From Lasiosphaeria ovina (lineage: Eukaryota; Ascomycota; Sordariomycetes; Sordariales; Lasiosphaeriaceae), in the NCBI GenBank assembly GCA_033439765.1, contig JAULSN010000004.1, forward strand, positions 5,156,001 to 5,220,000: 64,000 bases of DNA, given 5' to 3'. Under the pieces are notes generated by a model. That model ran no database searches. It was given only the letters and a program-made list of their open reading frames with translations, and had not been told where the DNA came from. Of this stretch, positions 44,605 to 54,366 are shown one piece after another. The translations under genes and the position numbers were made by a program. How positions within the stretch are numbered: position 1 is the first letter of the stretch; each line of letters starts with the position of its first letter.

Positions 44605-46465
44605 ACGTGTGTGATAAGCGAGCGCCGCAGACAAGCGAGCGCCGCACTTTTCACCACCCTACCACATCTATCCTTAATTACATAACCACAATACTAGGAA
44701 ATAACAATAACTGAATCAGAAACAGATGAATCAGACGATTCTGCAGCCTCCTTGCACGTGCGTGCATTATGGCCAGGCTTACCACAGACACCACAGCACC
44801 GAATCTTCGTACGAGACCCCCCTGCACCACCACCATTTTGTCGTGTTTCCTGGGCTAACTGCTCACCCATAGCCTTCTGATCCAGTAGATCCTGTGCCTC
44901 TTGTATAGTAAGTGACCCTCCAAGCCGTACACGTGTTTTTTTGGCTCTCCGTCGCTTACTAAGCCCCTCATTGGCCTTTCGTAGTGCTGAGACCTCCGAA
45001 CGCAGAAGAGCCACCTCGTACATTACAGCCATTGTACCTTTGGCTAATCGATCCACAGCAGTCAGCATCGGGGTTGGAGAGCTGCCCTGATGGTTGGAAA
45101 TTCGAGTTTTGATAAATGCTGATTGTGAGGTGGCCTCTCGAGGGTTGTGTGGCGTTTGGGAGGCCTAAGGTAGTGCTGTGGTTGGGCTTGAGGCTGGGGG
45201 TGTTGGGGTCCGAATACGCACATCCAGCTTAGATATCACCCTCTCTAGGTCGTACGGCACAAGGCCAGCTCCGGTAAAACCCCCCTGGATATTCTTTTCT
45301 GTGATCGAAGCAAAAAACGCCTCTCTAAATGCACAAAGAAACTCCAACTTGCTGATGTGTGTGATATTCATCCGCATAAACTGCTCAATTTGGCGGCTAT
45401 ACGCCTTCTTCAAAGGCCCAAAGCAACCAATATCTAAAGGCTGAAGTATGTGTGAAGAGTATGGAGGCATATAAAGCGTAATAATGTTATGCTCTTTATA
45501 ATAGTTATCGAATTCTTTAGAGTGGTGGCTTTCGTGGCCATTAAGGATTAATAGCCGGTATATACCCTTTATACGAGATGCTGTATGGAAATCGAAGTGA
45601 TGAATCCAATCCATACCTTTCTTATTCGTAGTCTAGCTATTATCGGTTGTTGCGATACGCTAGTCGGCCGGGAGGTTGCATTCTTCATACTAGTTGGAAA
45701 GGTGATATTGCCCAGCCAAGATGATAAATGGTGGGATGGCCCAGCCCAGAGCATTTACTCCTTAGATAACTATAGCCTACTCTCGATTACTAGGTTAGGC
45801 CTGTTTAGCCTTGCTACGGCCGTCCGAGGTAGTAACTACCATAGTAGCGATAATAATGCCCATTATAAAGCCGGTCTCGTCGAAATTGTAGATATCGTCG
45901 TCAAGGATACCGTATTTGACCTTAATATTATGTACAAGGGCAAACCACTCGCGAATAATCGTTGGATCTTCGTATTTAGCCCTCTGGTAGTCGTATTTAC
46001 GTGTAAAACGCGTCCGAAGGTCTGGCTGGCGTTTGACGAAGTTATGAGCCCAGCGTTTGCCGACAGGGGGCGCGTTACGTTCGCGTAGCAATCGGTTGGC
46101 CATATCTTCCACGTAACAAAGCCGAGGATAGAATACGCGTGAACAGAGCTCAGTTATATATCGAATAATCGTTTGCTCCTCTAAATCCGTAAGCTTACGC
46201 GAGTTGGCTGGAATATCGCATCGTGCAGGTGTGCCGGCAAGTCGACGGCGAATAGTTCTGTCATTGACCTCGTAGATTTTCGCTGCGGTTCGTTTGCTTA
46301 GCTTTTTGTTGTTTTTAACAGCTTCGGCGGCCAGAATTACTCTGGCTTCTTTGGAGATGGAAGCCATGGTTTTTGGTTGAGAAATGGAGTGTTGAAGCTG
46401 GGGGGTCGCGACGCGTCAAAAAGTGCGGCGCTCGCTTATCTGCGGCGCTCGCTTATCACGCACGT
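44605..46465 (-). mobile_element. Pot2/Fot1-like (pogo, Tc1/mariner) DNA transposon, 1861 bp
   Basis: Flanked by TA on both sides (44603-44604 and 46466-46467), as in Tc1/mariner elements. Terminal inverted repeats of 47 bp (44605-44651 and 46419-46465) differ at two positions. Each TIR contains two tandem 17-bp units GAYAAGCGAGCGCCGCA. Size matches the 1.8-1.9 kb of Pot2 and Fot1. It carries one transposase gene, now dead. Confidence 0.92.
44694..46367 (-). pseudogene. Pogo-type transposase, inactive
   Basis: One reading phase from ATG 46367 to 44694, 558 codons. N-terminal helix-turn-helix and CENP-B-like DNA-binding part (LSKRTAAKIYEVNDRTIRRR), then the DDE domain: first Asp in NFDETGF, second position in LLILNGHESHHS, where the family has Asp but this copy has Asn, third Asp in LQPLDIGCFGPLKKAY. 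A C-terminal zinc knuckle CCGVCGKPGHNARTC closes the protein. At least seven in-frame TAG codons interrupt it, most between 45800 and 45615 and one at about 45162, all explicable by C-to-T or G-to-A change of CAG or TGG. The protein cannot be made whole, and the Asn would impair catalysis anyway. Confidence 0.9.
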
Positions 46466-46621
46466 TATTAAATCAAGTATAATAATATACTTGAGGCGGC
46501 TAAACTAGCATAACAGGTATATTCCGATCTATCGTAGGCTATTGGACAAAGCTTACTGTTCGTGGTACTCAAACCACAGGATCCTACAGGTCTAAGGGTG
46601 GTAGATCTACCGTGGGGGGGG

Positions 46622-46800
46622 TGTAATGTTGGTTCTATTCTGTCTACGGAACTAAGGTAATCTAGGTGCGCCCGGGGTTTTGTGGTGTGCGGGCGCGGGG
46701 TCTGCGTCGCGCACGAGCCACCTCGCACGTGCGTGGTCACGCGACCTCTTTCTCCTGCCTGCTGGTATACGGTCATCACTATCGCTATTCCAACACTTAC
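46622..46800. repeat. LTR-like remnant
   Basis: A run of G (46612-46620) precedes TGTAATGTTGG, and the segment ends CCAACACTTACC, giving near-inverted ends like an LTR behind a polypurine tract. The flanks (46470-46610 and 46801-47010) look like RIP-degraded retroelement DNA. No target duplication seen. Confidence 0.4.
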
Positions 46801-47013
46801 CGTAAAATCTAGATTATAAAGACGTATGCGGTGCCGGTGCGCTCTAGGCGTAGAGCGATAACAATTTCTTTACCGTATAAGCTACCGCGGAAAGGCCCCG
46901 TACGTAAGAAGCTCTTCGGTGACGTTAAAAGTATGGCCGATATCGAAATCGATGATAATATAAGCTAGGAGGACTTCAAGAGGTTAATCCTATTCGGATA
47001 GGATAGATCCGAC

Positions 47014-47409
47014 TGTTACAAACCCCGTCACATACTAGGCGAGCTGCATCCGCGGGGAGTCCCGTTGAGGTGCAGCTAATAAGGAAGTGCCCGGTATGGG
47101 GACAGGACTTGGCACCGGGCACGAATAGTGCCCGGTCGTGTTATGGTGCCCGGCTCCGGGCAGGGACTTGGCACCGGGCAAAGAGAGTGGCGCTCTCATT
47201 GGTCCGTACTATTCAGATATATACGATGACCGTGACCACGGTCTTTGATAGAGCTTACTTGGTTCTTCAAGCAAGCAATACACATTCTCTGCACTCATAC
47301 ACTTTGAGTGGCAACCCAGTATGACTGTATTACCCGTGCGATAGATGCTTGCCCTCTGTTCCATCTTCATAATTACCAACCCACCAACCCCGAGCGTCCA
47401 GCTCTTACA
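47014..47409. repeat. Possible solo LTR
   Basis: Begins TGTTACAAACC and ends GCTCTTACA, about 396 bp, with repeated GCCCGG motifs at 47089-47180 and TATATACG near 47217. No perfect target duplication. Assignment rests on the ends and on its transposon-rich surroundings. Confidence 0.3.
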
Positions 47410-48282
47410 GACAGTTAACCCAAACAGTCGCGTGGTTTGTAATACCGACGTAAAAGCGAAGGATAGGATATCTATAGACGACCCGAAATAGAAGGAATCC
47501 TAGACGACTAGTCTAGGGACTTATTTAACGATATTAAAGAACGGTTAGAGTAATTAAAAGTGATTGCTAATAAGGTTACGGATTAGAGGAGAATAATAAA
47601 ATGATATAATACGGGTTATAAACTTTTTTTTTGAAAAAAATAAAATAAAAACAAAATAAAAATAAAAAACGAAACACTAATAGGAGAGAAAGAGGGTCTC
47701 ATTTTTGGATCCCAAGAACCCTTGGTTCCTGACCCCCTTTACCTCTTATGATAAGCTTCTTACCGCCAGACTGTTGCGTGGCAGTCTGGGAAACAGTAGC
47801 TATATCCAACCCCCACCACCACTCCTGGACGAGCTTGACTCAAATTGTTTCGTCCGAACATCTTGTCCACGAACAATAGTAACTACCTGTGCAGCGGCAC
47901 ATGAACCGTACAGTGATAGTGGTACGTGAACAATAGGGACTGTACAGAGAGTAAGGTACCATATGAACGATAGTAACCACGCCTGAACAGCGGGGCTAGC
48001 CTGTCTGCCTGTCTTTAAAACCACCTGCACACACTCCAGGAACTACAGAATCTTTTCCACTTTTACATCTCACCACAACTGCAAATTTCACCAAGGATAT
48101 CCGACTTTCTCTTTTGATTACCTAGCTACGTCTTGAGATATCGCCTTCAATCATCGCAGTCCCTCATCTCACTTCACCTTACCCACCTTTACATATCAAT
48201 CGCATATCAATCGCCCGTCTTCCTAAGGAGCTACAACTCCCCTGCATACATCTGCACCCAGGCGATCCTCTTACTCAACAAA
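47410..48282. other. AT-rich remnant, then promoter region of the next gene
   Basis: 47410-47700 is AT-rich with A runs near 47625-47675, probably decayed repeat. From about 47990 the sequence is typical gene-proximal DNA with pyrimidine-rich stretches leading to the ATG at 48283. Confidence 0.35.
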
Positions 48283-49587
48283 ATGGGCAGCCACGGAAAA
48301 GGCGGCCGTCGCGAGGAGACGTATCGCGAAAAGACTCTTCGTGAGTTGCACGAGTTTTTCAAGCTCCGCCGCGACGAGGAAGACCGGCGGTGCTGGGAAG
48401 AAGACGAGAACTTAAAAGTTAGGCGATTTGACATATTGTTCGCCGAGGAAAATGCAATTCGGCAGAATGAGGTCATGCTTCGCGAAAAGAAGCGCGAATG
48501 GACGCGCCGTCGAGGCGAAGAATACGCCGAGCAGCGTTATGCCACCTATGGCCCGCAGACGGTTGATGAGCTGCTGACAGCCTTTGACGAGCGCCGCACC
48601 GAGGAGAGGCAACGGATCGCTCGAGAGGACAAGGATCGTCTCGCCAGGCAGCGCAAGATAGCGCGCGACGAGAAAGAGGCCATGAGACAGGCCGAGATAA
48701 AGATCCGCGAGAGGGAAGAGCAGGATCGGAGAGACCGTTCGTCCCGCGCCGCTCGGACGGGCCAGATCATTGAATCCCGCGAGGAACGCAAGGCGCGCGC
48801 TGCCCGAGCTGAGAAAGAGAGGCTTGACCGATTCGAAGCCGGTGTCCGAGAGCAGGAAGAATGGTGCAGGAAGAGGCGGCTGAGACGCGTCTCCCCGTTC
48901 TACGACGAGCAATCGGGCGGCGAATGTGACGAGTCCGAATCAGAGGACGATCAAGAAGAGGACGAATGTGACGAGTCCGAGTCAGAGGACGATCAAGAAG
49001 AGGACGAAGATGGAGTGAACGATGATCTAGCTCGTGCAATCTCCGCATCTCGCATTTCCGAGAGACAGGAGCGTGAGGCACGTGGTCGATCGTCCAAGGT
49101 CAATTACAATGCGCAGTCACCTCCAGCTCGTCGGCGACAGGGCCAGAACCAGCGGCGCCCCGAGCCACCGAAGAAGCAGCAGCAATCGACACCCATTAGT
49201 CCTCCAAACCGCCCAAGAAACCAAGGCGCTGCCGACAGCTACCGGCGCCCGACGCAAGTCCAAGTGCCCTCATATTCGGGGGTACCGCAGCACCATCAAC
49301 GGGCGAAACAGATGCCTGTTCCTTCGAAATACTCGGGGTATGAGCAACCCTATTATGCCAACTCGGATCGACCTGTGGCAGAGCTGGAGGCAGTCGAGAG
49401 CCACCACCGGCGTGGCAACATGGCTCCCCCTTCTGCATTCAACACCAACCGCTCTGGGCCATCTCGCCCCTCGAGAAACGTCCACTGGTCGAGTCCGGTT
49501 GCGCGTCCTGCCTCGCCAGGCAACTACGAGGATCTCGAGTCGGCGGGCCCCTACTTCCACTCACATGGCCATTACCCGACCTACTAG
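48283..49587 (+). CDS. Charged, coiled-coil-prone hypothetical protein, 434 aa
   Basis: Start at ATG 48283 chosen for its CAAAATGGG context; the frame is open for 50 codons upstream but that part looks non-coding. Residues about 10-210 are very rich in Arg, Glu and Lys and should form long helices or coiled coil (REERKARAARAEKERLDR). An acidic tract of two tandem 14-residue copies (ECDESESEDDQEED) lies at about 214-241. A Pro/Ser/Gln-rich basic tail follows to the end. No domain recognised and no membrane segment. Low complexity limits any functional guess; nuclear or cytoskeletal roles are both conceivable. It borders the transposon block. Confidence 0.7.
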   Translation: MGSHGKGGRREETYREKTLRELHEFFKLRRDEEDRRCWEEDENLKVRRFDILFAEENAIRQNEVMLREKKREWTRRRGEEYAEQRYATYGPQTVDELLTAFDERRTEERQRIAREDKDRLARQRKIARDEKEAMRQAEIKIREREEQDRRDRSSRAARTGQIIESREERKARAARAEKERLDRFEAGVREQEEWCRKRRLRRVSPFYDEQSGGECDESESEDDQEEDECDESESEDDQEEDEDGVNDDLARAISASRISERQEREARGRSSKVNYNAQSPPARRRQGQNQRRPEPPKKQQQSTPISPPNRPRNQGAADSYRRPTQVQVPSYSGVPQHHQRAKQMPVPSKYSGYEQPYYANSDRPVAELEAVESHHRRGNMAPPSAFNTNRSGPSRPSRNVHWSSPVARPASPGNYEDLESAGPYFHSHGHYPTY

Positions 49588-49608
49588 CTTCGCTTCTGCA
49601 AGGTTACG

Positions 49609-49724
49609 CATCGACAAGGAGGAGCATAGATGGATTGGGAAGTGTCGATTTGGATTTGGAAAAGCCATCGACAAGGAGGAGAATCAATGGATTGGGAAAG
49701 GGTTCGATTTGGATTTGGAAAAAT
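49609..49724 (+). repeat. Tandem duplication (57-59 bp) just after the stop codon
   Basis: Two copies beginning CATCGACAAGGAGGAG, at about 49609 and 49666, lie in the presumed 3' UTR of the preceding gene. Confidence 0.7.
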
Positions 49725-49880
49725 CATCGATGTCCTCATCCACGAACGAATGAGCTGGTGCTGGTTTGGGGGGTCCTAGTTCCTCCGAACCGGGCTAGAT
49801 AAGGTCGTCTGTCACTGGCGGGTTGCACAGAAATGTCAATCCAAGACAGCGTTGCGTTGTGCAACTCACATTATCAGAGT

Positions 49881-50068
49881 TTCCCTATTACCCCCTTCAC
49901 CTACATAGTTTGCCGAACCACCTTCACCTACATAGTTTCCCTGTCACCTTAACCTACATAGTTTGCCAACCACCTTCACCTACATAGTTTACCTGTCACC
50001 TTCACCTACATAGTTTGCCAAACCACCTTCACCTACATAGTTTACCTGTCACCTTCACCTATATAATT
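49881..50068 (+). repeat. Minisatellite, about 8 copies of a 22-25 bp unit
   Basis: Repeated core ACCTTCACCTACATAGTTT with spacers alternating between GCCAAACC and CCTGTC types, giving a higher-order period of about 48 bp. Last copies decay (CACCTATATAATTAG). Confidence 0.85.
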
Positions 50069-52006
50069 AGATATCACAAATAGGTATCACCAACCCCAGT
50101 TATCTCGCACTAGCCACGTGATTCTAATGTAATTGTAATTGAGCGGAGTGTGTCACTGGGGCTGGTAAGTGGAGTTGGCAATGCTGTCATTCTGTATATT
50201 GTGTTTACAATCTGTACCTGTGGCAATGTTGAATCGACCCTCCTTCTGTTGTAATTATGAAACCAGCCCCACAGTCGGTCCTCTGCCCATTTTACTGCCC
50301 GCACCCAAACAGTTTCCTATGAGCAGAATGAACATCCGTCTCAAATGCTGTTCCACCCACGACTTCAGAGTAGACGCAGTTATGGGCGGGCGAACCTCTG
50401 CAATTCTCAAAGGCTGCGTAGGGCAGTTCACCATCCCGACAGGGAGGGCTTCGTTTGGTACAAAGCTCTGAAAAAATGGTCCAATGCAGGTGCTCAGGTC
50501 TGGCTGGTTGACGGGGCCAAGTTGGGTCAGCAGGTTGCTACAGCCCTGGCCCGCGTACACTTGATTACCTCTCTGCTTCAGCCCCCGGTAGGTTTTGAGG
50601 GGATGCCGGAACTTATCTAAGTATGTTTCTCTAGAGACTCCAGCCGGATATTGTCGCTTTGGACGGATGGTTATCTCCCATTTTGAAGTGGAGATAGTAA
50701 GAGCAGGGATATTCCATAAAACAGCCAGCTCCCGCCAAGACGAGACATCGGAGACTTGGCAGTCAGTGCCAAGTGGCACTGTCGCTGTCCCCAGGCGGCA
50801 CAACTCCACATTGCTGACAGCCTGGACTGGGTGGAGTCCCTCCCGTCGGCAGGCGAGGTCCTCATTCGTTTTACCGCAGCATCCGGGAAGGAGCTGACAG
50901 GAGACATGGTCGCTAATCGGCGCATCATCGGGTTTGGAGCATGGAGACCATGTCCACTGTCCAGCGATGTGACGGCAGTTGCGGGGGACGGCATGAGGGA
51001 ACTTGGGAAGGTTCAACCCGGGTTTCTTTGCCCTGCCAGTCTGATGTCGCCAGTCGTGCCAGTCCACAGGCTACTCCATTTAATACAGTCAGAGGCTCAG
51101 AGCTGCCGGCGTGCCGCGTTCCCTCTTGCCGTTAGGGTGCTCTGCAAACCTGTCAATTCTCCGGCCGATCAGTCATCACCATCTCCATCTCGCCTTGCCT
51201 CTCTCCATCTGGGTTTGTGCTTGACACACCGAGCAACAGCCGGCATGCTCCATACGGTTTGGGTTAGCAGGCTGACCATTATCTACTTGTCTTCGCTTAT
51301 CGGGTGCACAGGGGGCGAGCATTTGCGCTGCACGAAACGATAGCTGCTGGACGGCGCCTTACCTCATGCTCCCAAAATAGCCGAGCATGGGGTAGTCAGC
51401 AGGAAAAGAGGGAGGGCAGTCGGCAGGTCGGCGCACCTTTGTCACCGTATCCACCGATGCCATTGGTCTACCCCAGCAGCCAAGCGCACGCCGCCCGATC
51501 TGACTGTGCTTGGCCGACACTACTGACAGCTGCAGCCCTGGGAGCACAAAAGCGGGTTGTGCGCCCCCCACCCGGGGATCCAATCGACCTGTTAATGGGC
51601 TTTCGCTTATCAACTAGGGACCTCCCCTCGGCCGAGTCTTTTCTTCCCACCCGCTTGCGGCGCATTTCGGCCACCCTACGGCGAGTTTGTTTCGGTGGTC
51701 AGCAATGACATCTTTTTTCCTCGCTTCTGGCAGCCCGAGTCGCCTTCAGCCATGATGCAGATTAGGGGCGCAACATGTTGCTCAGTTGCCTGGTTGTTTT
51801 GTGTGCGCTGCGTGAGTGCCATGTGGGTTGACTTTGCCGGCAGCACCCGCAAGACCAGTGAGACTGATTATTGATGGATAGGTAGCGATGTGATTAATAT
51901 CTGATGATGGTTCCCCGGCTCGTGGGTTTGCATTCAATGCAACCTGCCACGCTCTGTCTCTTGATTCCCGGGTTGTCTAAAAGTTGAAACACACTGCCTG
52001 CCAACC
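50069..52006. other. Intergenic, no gene supported
   Basis: Overlapping long frames exist on both strands (about 50255-51067 minus, 50756-51343 plus), but they lack ATG starts at their ends and have no motif. The last 200 bp are the upstream region of the membrane-protein gene. Confidence 0.4.
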
Positions 52007-53607
52007 ATGTCGGGCAGCTCCGTGTCGAGCCTCGTCGGCTTCGACTTTGACAGTCTCCCACCCATCCTCCAAGAGTACATCCTCAACCAACCGGCCCGGC
52101 CGCCTCCACCGGGTGTCACGCCCAACTTTGTCGACCCGCCGAACCAGAACCACACCGCCGGCGCCGTCGTCTTCCTCGGAATCGCGTTGGTGACGATATG
52201 TGGCCTATTGCGGGTATATACCCGCGTCTTCGTCACGCGGACTGTCAAGATTGAGGATTGTGCGTTTTGACTTCACTCGCCATGCACCGTCTGCCATCAG
52301 TGTCACTGACAAAGGGACGACATTCACAGACTTGGGCCTGGCAGCGTTCGTCTTCTACGTTGGCCTGATGTGGGGCATCATATCGCTCATGATCAAGGTC
52401 GGCTTCTTCGTTGACCAGTACAATGTCCAAGTGCGCACCTTTCTCTTTGCAGCCAAGGTCAGCTTCACCCCACGATTCCCCATCATAATCACCCCATGCC
52501 AACTCATCCAGGTCGTTTACGCCTATCCGTCTATCTACTCGGCCACCATGCTGCTGGCCAAGAACGCCATTTTGCTCGAGTGGGGCAACATCTTCGTGCC
52601 AGCGGGGACGCGTAACTGGTTCTTCTGGAGCACGCGCGTGCTCATCGTAGCGAACACGCTCATCTACCTCGCTGCCATCTTGGCCGGCACGTTTCTCTGC
52701 AAGCCCGTGCGCAAGTCATGGGACTTCTTCGTCCCCGGCACGTGCCTCGACCGCCAGTCAGTCCACGGCTCCGTCGTGTGCTTCAACCTCGCCGTCGATC
52801 TGTTCATCCTCGTTCTACCCCAGAAGGTCATCTGGTCGCTGAACATGACGCTATCCCGCAAGATCGGCGTCTCGTTCATCTTTTCTCTCGGGCTAATGTA
52901 AGTACTTTTCTTGTCGCCATTCCCATACTGGCATGCAATCATGGGTTGACATGTAGAACAGGGCACTTGCGTGCGCCGGCGGCCACGCCTACTCGAACCT
53001 GATCGGCATGGGGTACTACGGGTGGAACACGACGCAGACCGTGTCGAGCATTTTCCTGTGGAGCTTCTCCGAAGTCAGCTGCGTCCTACTGGTGCTATAC
53101 GTTCCAGCGGCGTCCAAGGCGTTTCGGATCAAGGAGGGCAGCTTCCTGGCGCGGTTGGTGTCATCACTGCGCTCGTGGGGGGGCCTCCTGTCGACGGCTG
53201 GGAAGAGGAGCGTGGGTTGGGGTTCCAAGGACAGCCTATCCGAGAAGGCCGGCGCCGTCCAGCGCACGTGGCCGGCGCACATCGACACGCAGAACGAGGC
53301 GTCCTGGCCGCGCACCCGCCTCGGCACGCCAAACTCGGGCGAGTGGGGCCCGTACTATCGAAACCCCCTGGAGGCTGGCCAAAACGGCCACGACACTGGG
53401 AGCCAGGCCAAGCTGGAACTCGTGCATAGCAAAGGCACAGGTGGCAGCGGCCCTGAGCCCGTCAGCGAGGTGTGGGCTCCGGGTGTTATCAAGACGACAG
53501 AGATACACCAGAATGTGGTGGATTCGGCAGCCGGAGGGCCGTTGGACTCGGTCATTCAGCGACAGCATCCGTGGATGCAGCAGAAATCCCGGTGGCCTCT
53601 TCCTTAA
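52007..53607 (+). CDS. PTH11/SAT4-like integral membrane protein (fungal rhodopsin-fold)
   Basis: Four exons: 52007-52259, 52330-52457, 52512-52897, 52962-53607, 470 aa. Intron 1 (donor GTGCGT) joins the conserved KIEDY-LGLAAFVFYVGL junction. Intron 2 (54 bp, donor GTCAGC) is in frame and could be retained; I remove it because family members run directly from the helix into YAYPSIYSATMLLAKNAILL. About seven hydrophobic helices occupy residues about 45-330, with the family's extracellular Cys residues (LAGTFLCKPVRKSWD, PGTCLD). The C-terminal 140 residues are hydrophilic and cytoplasmic by the usual topology. Members resemble the PTH11 receptor needed for surface sensing in rice blast, but most have no known ligand. 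A sensing role is family-level inference. Confidence 0.88.
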
Positions 53608-54366
53608 CTTGTTCTCCCATACATTGTATTGCTGTCTCTATCCCACATAGGGTACCTAATGGCCTCATTGAAATTTTCGAATTAGTCATCCAGGAACAGT
53701 TATGGATTGCCGAGTGTCTCGAAGCACGTGCTGATACCGTTCGTCCAAGACACAGAACAATGCTCTTATGATTATGGGGTTTGGCAAATGGCCAGCAAGC
53801 ACAAGAGCGTCAAAATAACAGCATGAGTCGAGGACCGTGAGGCTTGTGCAAGGCTCTCTCAAGTACGGGGGTGGTTCCTCCGACAACTTTTCATGGAGTT
53901 TTGTGGCGTATCGGGATGCATGATATGTATATGCAATACCACCCCCCTTCCCCGAGTCTTCTGCGAGGAAATTGCCATTCAGCTGCCGCGACTCGGCTAT
54001 CCCGCAGGGAGCTCGACAAATAAGGGAGCCCCGATGGTCTTTCTTGACGCAACACCACTCCTGCGCCATGGGTTCGCATGGCCACTCATTTGGCTTCCTT
54101 GACCCCAGAAGCTCCTCACTGTCCAGCACATCATGCAGCATTCCCAGAAGAGACTACTCGTTCCCTCCCGGGAGCCTTTTCAGCCCAAAGGGTTTCCGGC
54201 ATGCTGCTGGGCATCAGCGGACACACGAGGGGGCCGCTCTCAACGTGGACGAACCCCTCTTTTCCTGGATTCTCGACTGTCATTTTACCAGCGCAAAGCA
54301 AATGGCTCTCTGTCACTGCTTGTGAAATGATTTTTGAAACGAGTTCAAGTGCTGTATCATTGACCA
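53608..54366. other. Intergenic
   Basis: 3' flank of the membrane-protein gene and 5' region of the phosphorylase-ankyrin gene. A minus-strand frame of 151 codons (54141-53686) starts with ATG but has no recognisable motif. Confidence 0.35.

Noticed and set aside
49881..50068. CRISPR-like array.
   Set aside because: Spacers are of two recurring types, not unique; eukaryotic context; an ordinary minisatellite.
50255..51343. Two long overlapping frames on opposite strands in the 50-51.3 kb gap.
   Set aside because: Neither begins with ATG at its end, no conserved motif, and no splice structure could be built.
53686..54141. Minus-strand ATG frame of 151 codons.
   Set aside because: No motif or family resemblance; composition fits chance. 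Kept only as a possibility.
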